Source of the DNA: CAWIUB01 sp963839995
GTDB lineage: Bacteria > Actinomycetota > Actinomycetes > Mycobacteriales > Jatrophihabitantaceae
Direction: 5' to 3'
Assembly: GCA_963839995.1 (NCBI GenBank)
Contig: CAWIXH010000016.1
Location: 102,746 to 166,745, forward strand
DNA length: 64,000 nt
The translations under genes were made by a program, and so were the position numbers. Below the pieces are notes generated by a model that saw only the letters and a program-made list of their open reading frames with translations, had not been told where the DNA came from and made no database searches. The first letter of the stretch is position 1. Each line of letters opens with the position of its first letter. Below are positions 7,200 through 15,406 of this stretch, in pieces.

Positions 7200-9352
7200 C
7201 GCACCCCCGCGGCGTCCATGCCGCGCAGCTCCTTCTTCAGCTCGCCGATCTCGTCGCGCAGCCGGGCGGCGACCTCGAACTGCAGCTCGCGGGCGGCGGA
7301 TAGCATCTGTTCGTTGAGCTGCTGGATCAGGTCGGCCAGCTCCGCCCGAGGCATCGCGCTGAGATCCAGCTTGCCGTCGGCGTGCGTGCCGACGCCGATG
7401 ACGCCGGGCGACACGGTGCCGCGGCCCGAGGCGCCGCGTCCGCTCCGCCAGGGTACCGGTGACTTGCCGCGTGACTGGACGCGACCCGACCCGCCGAGCA
7501 TTTCATCGGTGTCGGCGGACTCGCGGGCCAGCATGTCGGTGATGTCGGCGATCCGCTTGCGCAGCGGCTGCGGGTCGAGGCCATGCTCGGTGTTGTACGC
7601 GATCTGCTTGGCGCGGCGGCGATTCGTCTCGTCGATTGCCCGCTGCATGGACGGGGTGATCGTGTCTGCGTACATGTGGACCTGACCCGAGACGTGCCGG
7701 GCCGCGCGTCCGATCGTCTGGATCAGCGACGTGCCGGAGCGCAGGAAGCCCTCCTTGTCGGCGTCCAAGATCGACACCAGCGACACCTCCGGAAGGTCGA
7801 GGCCCTCGCGCAGCAAGTTGATGCCCACCAGCGCGTCGAACTCACCCTGGCGTAGCTCGCGCAGCAGCTCGACGCGGCGCAGCGTGTCGACCTCCGAGTG
7901 CAGGTAGCGCACTCGAATGCCGAGCTCGAGCAAGTAATCGGTCAGATCCTCCGCCATCTTCTTCGTCAGCGTGGTGACCAGAATCCGCTCGTTACGCGCG
8001 GCCCGTTCTCGAATCTCAGCCACCAGATCGTCGATCTGCCCCTTGGTCGGCTTGACGATCACCTCTGGGTCGACGAGGCCGGTCGGCCTGATCACCTGCT
8101 CGACGTACTGGCCCTTGGTCTTGCCCAACTCGTACGGGCCCGGCGTCGCGGACAGGTACACCGTCTGGCCGATTCGGTCGACGAACTCGTCGAACTTCAG
8201 CGGACGGTTGTCCATCGCGCTCGGCAGCCGGAAGCCGTGCTCGACGAGCATGCGCTTGCGCGACATGTCGCCCTCGTACATGCCGCCGGTCTGCGGGATG
8301 GTGTTGTGCGACTCGTCCATGACCAGCAGGAAGTCATCGGGGAAATAATCAAGCAGGCAGTTCGGCGGGCTGCCCGGCTGACGCCCGTCAATGTGCATCG
8401 AGTAGTTCTCGATGCCGGAGCAGAAGCCGACCTGACGCATCATCTCGACGTCGTAGGTCGTGCGCATGCGTAGCCGCTGAGCCTCGAGCAGCTTGCTCTG
8501 CCGCTCCAGCTCAGCCAGTCGCTGCTCGAGCTCGGCCTCGATGCCGCGGATCGCCCGCTCCATGCGTTCCGGTCCCGCTGCGTAGTGCGTAGCCGGGAAG
8601 ACGAATACCTCGTCGACCTCGCGGATGACTTCCCCGGTCAGCGGGTGCAGGTAGTACAGCCGCTCGATCTCGTCTCCGAACATCTCGACCCGAACCGCGA
8701 GCTCCTCATACATCGGGAAGATCTCGAGGGTGTCGCCGCGCACCCGAAAGGTGCCCCGGGTGAAGGAGAGGTCGTTGCGCGCGTACTGGACCTCGACCAG
8801 ACGCCGCAGGATCGTCTCGCGCTCGATCTGCTCAGCTAGGTGCAGCCGGACCGACCGGTCGACGTACTCCTGCGGCGTGCCGAGTCCGTAGATGCATGAG
8901 ACCGTCGCCACCACGACGACGTCGCGCCGGGTCAGCAGCGAATTCGTGGCCGAGTGGCGCAGCCGTTCGACCTCGGAGTTGATCGAGGAGTCCTTCTCGA
9001 TGTAAGTGTCGGTTTGCGGGACGTACGCCTCGGGTTGGTAATAGTCGTAGTAGCTGACGAAGTACTCGACGGCGTTGTTGGGCAGCATCTCGCGCAGCTC
9101 GTTGGCCAGCTGCGCGGCCAGCGTCTTGTTCGGCGCCATGACCAGCGTTGGGCGCTGTACTCGCTCGATCAGCCATGCCGTGGTCGCCGACTTGCCGGTG
9201 CCGGTGGCGCCCAGCAGCACCACGTCCTTCTCCCCCGCCCGGATCCGGCGCTCCAGGTCGTCGATCGCCGCGGGCTGATCCCCGGATGGCTGGAAATCCG
9301 AGATGACCTCGAACTTGCCGCTGCTTGGGACGATATCGCTAGCCACTCGCAT
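7196..9352 (-). CDS. uvrB: UvrABC excision nuclease subunit B
   Basis: Damage-verification helicase-like subunit of nucleotide excision repair, loaded by UvrA and partner of UvrC. Visible motifs are Walker A GATGTGKS, the beta-hairpin stretch YYDYYQPEAYVPQTDTY, the DESHNTIPQ motif, the LREGLDLPEVSLV and QTIGRAARH helicase motifs, and a C-terminal UVR domain (about the last 40 residues). About 718 residues. ATG at 9352 is preferred because the conserved N terminus begins a few residues later; the frame stays open to ATG 9403. That longer start is created exactly at the end of the IS at 9404-11340, which now occupies the upstream region. Confidence 0.95.
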   Translation of the reverse strand: MRVASDIVPSSGKFEVISDFQPSGDQPAAIDDLERRIRAGEKDVVLLGATGTGKSATTAWLIERVQRPTLVMAPNKTLAAQLANELREMLPNNAVEYFVSYYDYYQPEAYVPQTDTYIEKDSSINSEVERLRHSATNSLLTRRDVVVVATVSCIYGLGTPQEYVDRSVRLHLAEQIERETILRRLVEVQYARNDLSFTRGTFRVRGDTLEIFPMYEELAVRVEMFGDEIERLYYLHPLTGEVIREVDEVFVFPATHYAAGPERMERAIRGIEAELEQRLAELERQSKLLEAQRLRMRTTYDVEMMRQVGFCSGIENYSMHIDGRQPGSPPNCLLDYFPDDFLLVMDESHNTIPQTGGMYEGDMSRKRMLVEHGFRLPSAMDNRPLKFDEFVDRIGQTVYLSATPGPYELGKTKGQYVEQVIRPTGLVDPEVIVKPTKGQIDDLVAEIRERAARNERILVTTLTKKMAEDLTDYLLELGIRVRYLHSEVDTLRRVELLRELRQGEFDALVGINLLREGLDLPEVSLVSILDADKEGFLRSGTSLIQTIGRAARHVSGQVHMYADTITPSMQRAIDETNRRRAKQIAYNTEHGLDPQPLRKRIADITDMLARESADTDEMLGGSGRVQSRGKSPVPWRSGRGASGRGTVSPGVIGVGTHADGKLDLSAMPRAELADLIQQLNEQMLSAARELQFEVAARLRDEIGELKKELRGMDAAGVR

Positions 9353-9455
9353 GCCACCACGGTACGAGGCGGTACCGACAGCACGCGCCACGAGGGCGTT
9401 CATCGGGTGCGCGACGGATTTGTAGGTGGTTGGTCCGGGACAGTGTGATCTTTGG

Positions 9456-10727
9456 TCAGGCGGCGCCGGTCTGAGAGTGCGGTGGTGGGCAGATCTGGTT
9501 CCAGGGTCCGCTGGCGTGGGCGCAGCGCAGGGTGGTGATGCCGGTGGCGCCGCGGGTGGCCCAGTGCATGCCGGATTGTTTGAGGCGGGCGCCGATGACG
9601 GCTTTGCAGCCGGCTTCCACGACGCCGGAGCCGACGAACATGCCCAGGGAACGGTAGTAGGCGTAGCGCATGCGGTGGGCGTTGGTCTCGAAGTAGGCCA
9701 CCGCCTTGTCCACGTCGATGGCTTTGGGTCCGGACAGGTCGTAGAGGCGGGCAGCGGCCGAGAGTGTTTCGATGTCGCCCGCGTCCAGATCGGCCAGCCG
9801 GTCGGTGAGCCAAATAGCGGGGTCGGGAACGATGAACGCGAGCAGGTCGGCGAGGGCGTGTAGGTGCTCGCGGGCGTGGAACAGGTCCACGATCTGGGTG
9901 GCGGCGGGGAAACGCTGGTCGGCGAGGTTCCAGATCCATCGTGCGCCGTCGCCCAGGACGATCAGCTGACGAATCTGTTCGCTGCCGCGGCGACACGCTT
10001 CGGCCTGGACGAGGTCCGCGAAGTGCTCGACCGGGTCCAGGGTCGCCAGGTAGCTGGTCGAGTCCCGGTCGCGGACCGGCCGGCCGTCGGTGTCGGTTGT
10101 GGTCTGGGTGAACAGGGCCGCGAGTTTCACCTCGCGGGTCCGGGCCCGCCCGTCGGGTCCTTTGCCGACGCGGCCGGCGGTCTCGGTCGGCGTCATCGGC
10201 ACGCCGGTGCCATCGACGGTGAGGTAGAGCATGTCTGGGATCGGTCCAGGTGGTGGCAGTGGGATGAGCCGGCCGGTCAGGATCGCGTTGGTCTGCTCAT
10301 CGAGCGCGGTCGCGGCGATCGTGCCGTCGGCTTCAGCGCAGCGTTCTACGCGTTTGGTCGTGAGGGTGATCCCGGCCAGATCAGCAAGCAGCGCGGATGC
10401 TTGAGCGAACGGCACGGCTGTCCCGGCCCGGTCGGTCATCGCCCGCAGTCCGGGTGACAACGACGCGCCGACCACGTCGAGCTGGTCATCGATCGGTGCC
10501 TGGCCGTGTCGGCATTCGGTGCAGTGGTACCAAGCGCGACGCAACATGATCGGCCCCAGGACGGTGTCCAACGACTTGCTGCGGTAGGCGAGGAAGTGCG
10601 CCTGATGCCCGGCGCCGCAATCGACCCGCGGGCCGCAGTGTCCGGGATCGGCAGCCAGCAGTTGCTCCAGCAGCGACGCGCCGAGGGTGGTCATCGCGGT
10701 CCGGATCGCCAGTTCGACCGCGGCCAT
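9456..10727 (-). CDS. ISKra4-family transposase
   Basis: A 423-residue transposase with an N-terminal zinc-ribbon-like region (CTECRHGQAP), the YLTVDGTGVPM segment with the first acidic residue, LGDGARWIWNLA with the second, and SGVVEAGCKAVIGARLKQSG near the C terminus with the final Glu, the ISKra4 arrangement. ATG at 10727 is only the first conventional start. The same frame stays open and reads like protein (KRGLYAGLQEAFAEVARL) back to an A5G5 run at 10833-10842, where it meets the upstream ORF in the -1 frame. The functional product is therefore probably a frameshift fusion. Confidence 0.85.
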   Translation of the reverse strand: MAAVELAIRTAMTTLGASLLEQLLAADPGHCGPRVDCGAGHQAHFLAYRSKSLDTVLGPIMLRRAWYHCTECRHGQAPIDDQLDVVGASLSPGLRAMTDRAGTAVPFAQASALLADLAGITLTTKRVERCAEADGTIAATALDEQTNAILTGRLIPLPPPGPIPDMLYLTVDGTGVPMTPTETAGRVGKGPDGRARTREVKLAALFTQTTTDTDGRPVRDRDSTSYLATLDPVEHFADLVQAEACRRGSEQIRQLIVLGDGARWIWNLADQRFPAATQIVDLFHAREHLHALADLLAFIVPDPAIWLTDRLADLDAGDIETLSAAARLYDLSGPKAIDVDKAVAYFETNAHRMRYAYYRSLGMFVGSGVVEAGCKAVIGARLKQSGMHWATRGATGITTLRCAHASGPWNQICPPPHSQTGAA

Positions 10728-10792
10728 ACCCTCCCCGCCCCCGGCGCCCGAACCAGAGTTCAGTGCGTGCGCGGCCAGCTCGGACAGGCGGG

Positions 10793-11245
10793 CTACCTCG
10801 GCCGCGAACGCCTCTTGGAGCCCGGCGTAGAGCCCCCTTTTTGGCCGGCGGTGCCAGCCCTCGGATCGGTGTGGTCGCCACCGGCCCCCTCAGCCAGCGG
10901 CGAGAGCGGTCTAGCCGTGCAGATCGACTCGCTGACCTGGATCAGCTCGTCCACGAGCTGTCTGAACCGCTTGTAGTTGTCGACCTCGACCCTGGCCTTC
11001 GCCAGTTCCGGGCCGGGTCGCAGATGGACCGTCACCGTCTTGCCGGCGACCTTCCTGGTCAGCAGGTGTTGTGGGCCGTGGCCGGGGTGCGCCGGATCGG
11101 CGCAGGCGCAGTTCGCCTTGCCACAGCGGCGCATCACCGCCGACAGGCTGCCCGGACGGAAATCTCCGACCGCCGCCAAGTCGACGCGTAGCCGATCGCG
11201 ACGGCGTTCGAGTTCGGGCAAGCCCATGGATCGAGTCATCCTCAT
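10793..11245 (-). CDS. DUF6788-like ORF1 of the ISKra4-type element
   Basis: About 150 residues. The core has SLSAVMRRCGKANCACADP, a Cys-rich putative zinc-binding segment (about residues 37-55), followed by the GPQHLLTRKVAGKTVTVHL region and a coiled helix. This combination is found next to ISKra4-type transposases and matches DUF6788 as I remember it. The conserved part ends around residue 115; the remaining tail (GGSTPGSKRRSRPR) looks like off-frame translation beyond the A5G5 run where the transposase frame begins. It has no adjacent separate start for ORF2, which supports frameshifting. Confidence 0.65.
   Translation of the reverse strand: MRMTRSMGLPELERRRDRLRVDLAAVGDFRPGSLSAVMRRCGKANCACADPAHPGHGPQHLLTRKVAGKTVTVHLRPGPELAKARVEVDNYKRFRQLVDELIQVSESICTARPLSPLAEGAGGDHTDPRAGTAGQKGGSTPGSKRRSRPR
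10833..10842 (-). promoter_or_regulatory. Probable -1 frameshift site (A5G5) joining IS ORF1 and transposase
   Basis: On the minus strand ORF1 reads CAA AAA GGG GGC across this run. Slipping back one base onto the adjacent AAA gives AAA AGG GGG CTC and enters the transposase frame, which is open and protein-like from here but has no start codon until 10727. Homopolymer runs of this kind also allow transcriptional slippage. No stimulatory structure was searched. Confidence 0.5.
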
Positions 11246-11373
11246 CTCCTAACCTGGGAGTATATGCACTCTCAGACTAGAAACGGACCACCCCAATCAT
11301 GGGGAACTCCCACGATCACCTACATCCGTGTCGCGCACCCGCGTTCATCCACCGAGGTCGGTAGGATGATGGC

Positions 11374-11628
11374 ATGCAAATTACCATTGACGCGGCAGGT
11401 CGCATGGTAATACCGCAGGCACTGCGGCGGCGCCTGGGCCTGGTCGCCGGTAGCGAGCTGGACGTCCAGGAGATAGACGGCGGCGTGTTACTGCGGCCGG
11501 TGAGCAAGGTACAGGTCGAGATCGCCGACGACGGGTTGCCGGTCGTGCACGCGCCCGACGCACCGCCGATGACCACCGACGACGTTCGTGCGCTCATCGA
11601 CGAGGCCCGCGAATGGCCGCGGCGCTGA
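11374..11628 (+). CDS. AbrB/MazE-type antitoxin
   Basis: An 84-residue protein that begins MQITIDAAGRMVIPQALRRR, the swapped-hairpin AbrB DNA-binding fold, followed by an acidic C-terminal arm (VHAPDAPPMTTDDVRALIDE) that would wrap the toxin. It overlaps the PIN toxin gene by 16 bases, so the pair is cotranscribed and coupled. AGGATGATGGC lies just before the ATG at 11374. Its upstream DNA is now the end of the ISKra4-type element, which begins only about 30 bases away, so its promoter may have been altered by the insertion. Confidence 0.85.
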   Translation: MQITIDAAGRMVIPQALRRRLGLVAGSELDVQEIDGGVLLRPVSKVQVEIADDGLPVVHAPDAPPMTTDDVRALIDEAREWPRR

Positions 11629-12026
11629 CCTGTGACAGCTCGGTCGTGATCGCCGGGCTGAACGATTGGCACGTGTCCCACGCAGCGGCGCGGGCCGCGC
11701 TGCGCGGCATCGATTGGGTGCCGGCACACGTCCTCGCCGAAACCGTGTCGGTGCTCAGTCGGCTGCCCGGTGGACGCGCCCTCCCCCTTGCCGACGCGGT
11801 GGGCGTGGTCCGTCGCGTCGCTGGCGGCCGGCTGCGCCAGCTGCGCGCTGACCGCTACCCGCTGTTTCTGTCCGCGGCCGGCGCGGCGGGTCTCAGCGGC
11901 GGGGCGGTGTACGACGCGCTGATCGGCGCCACGGCGCACGACCACGAGGCGACACTGCTGACCATGGACCTGCGCGCGCAGCGGGCCTACCTGGCAGTCG
12001 GCGCACGGTACGAGCTGCTCAGCTGA
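11613..12026 (+). CDS. PIN-domain toxin (VapC-like ribonuclease)
   Basis: A 137-residue PIN protein with the four acidic positions expected for metal-dependent RNA cleavage: Asp in CDSSVV (residue 8), Glu in LAETVS (about 43), Asp in VYDALI (about 99) and Asp in TMDLRA (about 117). It overlaps its antitoxin gene and forms a type II toxin-antitoxin pair. Its 3' end overlaps the terC stop on the other strand by eight bases, so the two genes converge without space for a terminator. Confidence 0.87.
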   Translation: MAAALTCDSSVVIAGLNDWHVSHAAARAALRGIDWVPAHVLAETVSVLSRLPGGRALPLADAVGVVRRVAGGRLRQLRADRYPLFLSAAGAAGLSGGAVYDALIGATAHDHEATLLTMDLRAQRAYLAVGARYELLS

Positions 12027-13008
12027 CCGCCTGCGCGCGTCGCGCGTCGCGCCTCGACTTGATCAGACTGGCGCCCGTCGCGATCGTCAGAATGCCGACG
12101 ATGACTGCCAGCGACAGCCAGATCGGGATGTCCGGTGCCCAGCAGACGCCCTCACCGCCATTGACGAACGGCAGGGTGTTGTCGTGCAAGGCGTGCAGGA
12201 CGAGCTTCGCGCCAATGAATCCGAGCAGTACGGAGAGACCCAGGTTCAAGTACACGAGGCGCTTCAGCAGCCCACCGATCAGGAAGTACAGCTGCCGCAA
12301 GCCCATGAGCGCGAAGACGTTCGCGGTCAGCACCAGGTAGGGCTCCTGGGTGATGCCGTAGATGGCCGGGATGGAGTCCAGCGCGAACAGCACATCCGTC
12401 GTGCCCAGCGCAACGACCACGATCAGCAACGGGGTGGCGAGCCGCTTCCCGGCCTCTCGGACGGTCAGTCGCGTACCGCGATACTCGGCCGTGGATGGCA
12501 CGTGCCGTCGGAACCACCGCACGGCGCGGCTCTCCTGGTACTCCTCTTCGCTCCCCCCTCCGCGCGCCAGCTTCACCGCCGTGTAAACAAGGAACGCGCC
12601 GAACAGGTAGAAGATCCAGCTGAACGTATTGATCGCTGCCGCGCCAGCGGCGACGAACAGCCCGCGCAGCACCAGGGCGATCACGATGCCGACGAGTAGC
12701 GCCTCTTGCTGCAGCGCGCGTGGCACCTGCAGCTTGCTGATGATGATCAGGAAGACGAACAGGTTGTCGACAGAGAGCGAGTACTCGGTGAGCCAGCCGC
12801 CGAGGAACTGAGCGCCGTAGTCTGCACCGCTGACCACGAAGATGCCGCCGGCGAACAGCAGCGCCGCGGCCACGAAGAACAGCAGGTGACGGCCGGCCTC
12901 GCCCACCGTGGGTTCGTGCGGGCGCCGCCCGACAACGAACACGTCGACGACCAGAAAGCCGATCGCGACGGTGAGTGTGATGACCCACACCCATGGTGTG
13001 ACGTGCAT
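12019..13008 (-). CDS. TerC-family membrane protein (probable Mn2+ exporter)
   Basis: A 329-residue integral membrane protein with about eight or nine hydrophobic helices. Family signatures are LTEYSLSVDNLFVFLII (about residues 70-86), with the conserved Asp in a helix, and GTTDVLFALDSIPAI later. ATG at 13008 is chosen because GGAGG lies six bases upstream; a longer frame to 13053 lacks a site. TerC/Alx proteins are linked to manganese export or metal insertion into secreted proteins, and the yybP-ykoY riboswitch directly upstream supports a manganese role here. Confidence 0.88.
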   Translation of the reverse strand: MHVTPWVWVITLTVAIGFLVVDVFVVGRRPHEPTVGEAGRHLLFFVAAALLFAGGIFVVSGADYGAQFLGGWLTEYSLSVDNLFVFLIIISKLQVPRALQQEALLVGIVIALVLRGLFVAAGAAAINTFSWIFYLFGAFLVYTAVKLARGGGSEEEYQESRAVRWFRRHVPSTAEYRGTRLTVREAGKRLATPLLIVVVALGTTDVLFALDSIPAIYGITQEPYLVLTANVFALMGLRQLYFLIGGLLKRLVYLNLGLSVLLGFIGAKLVLHALHDNTLPFVNGGEGVCWAPDIPIWLSLAVIVGILTIATGASLIKSRRDARRAQAVS

Positions 13009-13049
13009 TCGTCCTCCGGCGTCGCTGGCGTGCCGCTGCCTGGCACGCA

Positions 13050-13165
13050 CCAAATGCCGGAAGTCTCACCCGCCCGGCTTGACGCCGGGCCGATTCCCCG
13101 GGGCCGTCAGCGGCCCGTGTTGACGAGGTGATCGCGGTGGGGTTACTCCCCTCCAGATGCGGGCA
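13050..13165 (-). promoter_or_regulatory. yybP-ykoY (Mn2+) riboswitch leader of the TerC gene
   Basis: On the minus strand the leader contains GGGGAGTAAC (13142-13151), then GTCAACA, GC-rich arms around 13070-13115, and GTGAGACTTCC (13057-13068), the conserved pieces of the yybP-ykoY aptamer in the right order and spacing. It ends about 40 bases before the terC start. The class senses manganese and commonly precedes TerC/Alx-type genes. Confidence 0.75.
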
Positions 13166-13297
13166 ACTCTAGCCCATCGGGCGAGAGCCGCCGAATGCGG
13201 CGCGACGCGGACGGGCGGGTCCGCGGCCCGAAACCTGGATCTGGCAGGCTCAGCAGGTGCGACCTGCGACGCTGGGTCGGCCGGGAACAGGAGCAGG

Positions 13298-15406
13298 ATG
13301 CAGATTTGGCCGGGCACCGCCTACCCCCTCGGCGCCTCCTACGACGGCTCTGGCACGAACTTCGCACTGTTCAGCGAGGTCGCCGAGAAGGTTGAGCTGT
13401 GTCTGTTCGGGGCCCACGGTGCCGAGACGCGGGTGGAGCTGCCGGAGGTCGACGGGTTCGTCTGGCACGCCTTCCTGCCCGGGCTCGAGCCGGGCCAGCG
13501 CTACGGGTACCGGGTGACGGGCCCCTATGACCCCAAGCGCGGCCATCGCTGCAACCCGGCGAAGCTGCTGCTGGATCCGTACTCGAAGGCGATCGACGGG
13601 TACTTCGACTGGCACCAGTCGCTGTTCAGCTACAACTTCGGCGACCCAGACAGCCGCAACGACGCCGACTCGGCTGCGCACATGCCGAAGTCCGTCGTCA
13701 TCAACCCGTTCTTCGATTGGGGGGTCGACCGGCCGCCGAAGCGCCGGTACGCGGAGAGCGTCATCTACGAGGCGCACGTCAAGGGCCTTACCCGGCAGCA
13801 CCCGGAGATTCCGGCGGAGATCCGAGGGACATACGCCGCCATATCGCATCCCGTGATCATCGAGCATCTGCTCTCGCTGGGCGTTACGGCGATCGAGCTC
13901 ATGCCCGTGCACCACTTTGCCAACGACGCCATCCTGATCGAGCGGGGCCTGTCGAACTACTGGGGTTACAACACGATCGGCTTCTTCGCCCCGGACAGCA
14001 AATACACCTCGAGCTCCACCGCCGGCGGACAGGTGCAGGAGTTCAAGGCCACGGTCCGCGCCCTGCACGAGGCGGGCATCGAGGTGATCCTCGACGTGGT
14101 CTACAACCACACCGCCGAAGGCAATCACCTGGGACCCACGCTGTCGTTCCGCGGCATCGACAACGCCGCGTACTACCGGCTGGAGGAGGACGACCAGCGC
14201 TACTACACCGACTACACGGGGACGGGCAACAGCCTGAACGTCCGGCACCCGCACACCCTGCAGCTGATCATGGACTCGCTGCGTTACTGGGTCACCGAGA
14301 TGCACGTCGACGGCTTCCGGTTCGACCTGGCCGCGACCCTGGCCCGGGAGTTCTACGACGTGGACCGGCTGTCCAGCTTCTTCGAACTTGTCCAGCAGGA
14401 CCCGACCGTGAGCCAGGTCAAGCTGATCGCCGAGCCGTGGGACGTCGGGCCCGGCGGCTACCAGGTGGGCAACTTCCCGCCGCAATGGACCGAATGGAAC
14501 GGCAAGTACCGCGACACGGTGCGCGACCTCTGGCGCGGCGAACCGGCCACGCTAGGCGAGTTCGCGTCGCGCATCACCGGCTCGGCGGACCTCTACGAGC
14601 ACTCGGCACGCCGGCCAGTCGCCTCGATCAACTTCGTCACCGCCCACGACGGCTTCACGCTGAGCGATCTCGTGTCGTACAACGAGAAGCACAACGAAGC
14701 CAACGGCGAGCACAACAGCGACGGTGAGAGCCACAACCGGTCGTGGAACTGCGGCGTGGAGGGGCCGACCACGGATCGCGCGATCCTCGCGCTGCGTTCC
14801 CGGCAGCGGCGTAACTTCATCGCCACCCTGCTGCTGAGCCAGGGCGTGCCGATGATCTGCCACGGCGACGAACTCGGCCGGACCCAGCACGGGAACAACA
14901 ACGGGTTCTGTCAGGACAATGAGCTCACCTGGATCGACTGGGGCAGGATCGACGTCGACCTGCTTGCGTTCACCCGTGAGGTCGCTGCGATCCGGCACGC
15001 GCACCCCATCTTCCGCCGCCGTCGCTTCTTCGACGGCCGGCCGGTGAGCCGCCGGCGCGGCAAGCGAGTGCCGGACATCGCGTGGCTGCGTCCCGACGGA
15101 AGCGAGATGACGCGGTCTGACTGGGGTTCCGGCTTCGGTCGCGCGGTGGCCATGTTCCTCAACGGCAATGGCATCTCCGACCGCGACGCACGTGGTGAGC
15201 GGGTCGCCGACGACTCGTTCGTGCTCTGCTTCTCGGCCCACGACGAGGAGCTGCCGTTCACGCTGCCGCCGACCGAATACGGCCAGGCCTGGCGGGCGGT
15301 CATCGACACCATGCGACCCGGTCTGGACGACGAACGGGTTCTGCAGGCTGGCGAGACTTTCCCGGTCGGACCGCGCGCACTGGTCGTGCTGCAACGGATT
15401 GACTGA
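13298..15406 (+). CDS. glgX: Glycogen debranching enzyme GlgX
   Basis: A 702-residue GH13 isoamylase-type enzyme that removes alpha-1,6 branches from glycogen, feeding maltodextrins to TreY. It has an N-terminal CBM48-like domain (YPLGASYDGSGTNFALFS), the GH13 motifs DVVYNHTAEG, GFRFDLAA (nucleophile Asp about 342), LIAEPWD (acid/base Glu about 379) and FVTAHDGFTLSD. ATG at 13298 follows a GGAG about six bases upstream; the frame extends to 13157 but that part lacks family sequence. The stop TGA overlaps the treY ATG by one base. Confidence 0.95.
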   Translation: MQIWPGTAYPLGASYDGSGTNFALFSEVAEKVELCLFGAHGAETRVELPEVDGFVWHAFLPGLEPGQRYGYRVTGPYDPKRGHRCNPAKLLLDPYSKAIDGYFDWHQSLFSYNFGDPDSRNDADSAAHMPKSVVINPFFDWGVDRPPKRRYAESVIYEAHVKGLTRQHPEIPAEIRGTYAAISHPVIIEHLLSLGVTAIELMPVHHFANDAILIERGLSNYWGYNTIGFFAPDSKYTSSSTAGGQVQEFKATVRALHEAGIEVILDVVYNHTAEGNHLGPTLSFRGIDNAAYYRLEEDDQRYYTDYTGTGNSLNVRHPHTLQLIMDSLRYWVTEMHVDGFRFDLAATLAREFYDVDRLSSFFELVQQDPTVSQVKLIAEPWDVGPGGYQVGNFPPQWTEWNGKYRDTVRDLWRGEPATLGEFASRITGSADLYEHSARRPVASINFVTAHDGFTLSDLVSYNEKHNEANGEHNSDGESHNRSWNCGVEGPTTDRAILALRSRQRRNFIATLLLSQGVPMICHGDELGRTQHGNNNGFCQDNELTWIDWGRIDVDLLAFTREVAAIRHAHPIFRRRRFFDGRPVSRRRGKRVPDIAWLRPDGSEMTRSDWGSGFGRAVAMFLNGNGISDRDARGERVADDSFVLCFSAHDEELPFTLPPTEYGQAWRAVIDTMRPGLDDERVLQAGETFPVGPRALVVLQRID

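Larger units (their letters stand above)
9404..11340 (-). mobile_element. Complete ISKra4-type insertion sequence, 1937 bp, with 8-bp target duplication
   Basis: The 8-mer GCGTTCAT occurs at 9396-9403 and again in direct orientation at 11341-11348. Between them the ends form an imperfect inverted repeat: the left end reads GGGTGCGCGAC then GGATTTGTAGGTG, and the right end read inwards is GGGTGCGCGAC, AC, GGATGTAGGTG. The element contains a DUF6788-like ORF and an ISKra4-type transposase on the minus strand. It separates uvrB from the AbrB/PIN toxin-antitoxin genes that were once directly upstream of it. Confidence 0.88.

Noticed and set aside
9470..11276. TCTGAGAGTGC and its inverse (9470-9480 and 11266-11276) as ends of the ISKra4-type element
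   Set aside because: The transposase stop codon lies outside this pair, while the outer repeat at 9404/11340 is flanked by an exact 8-bp duplication.
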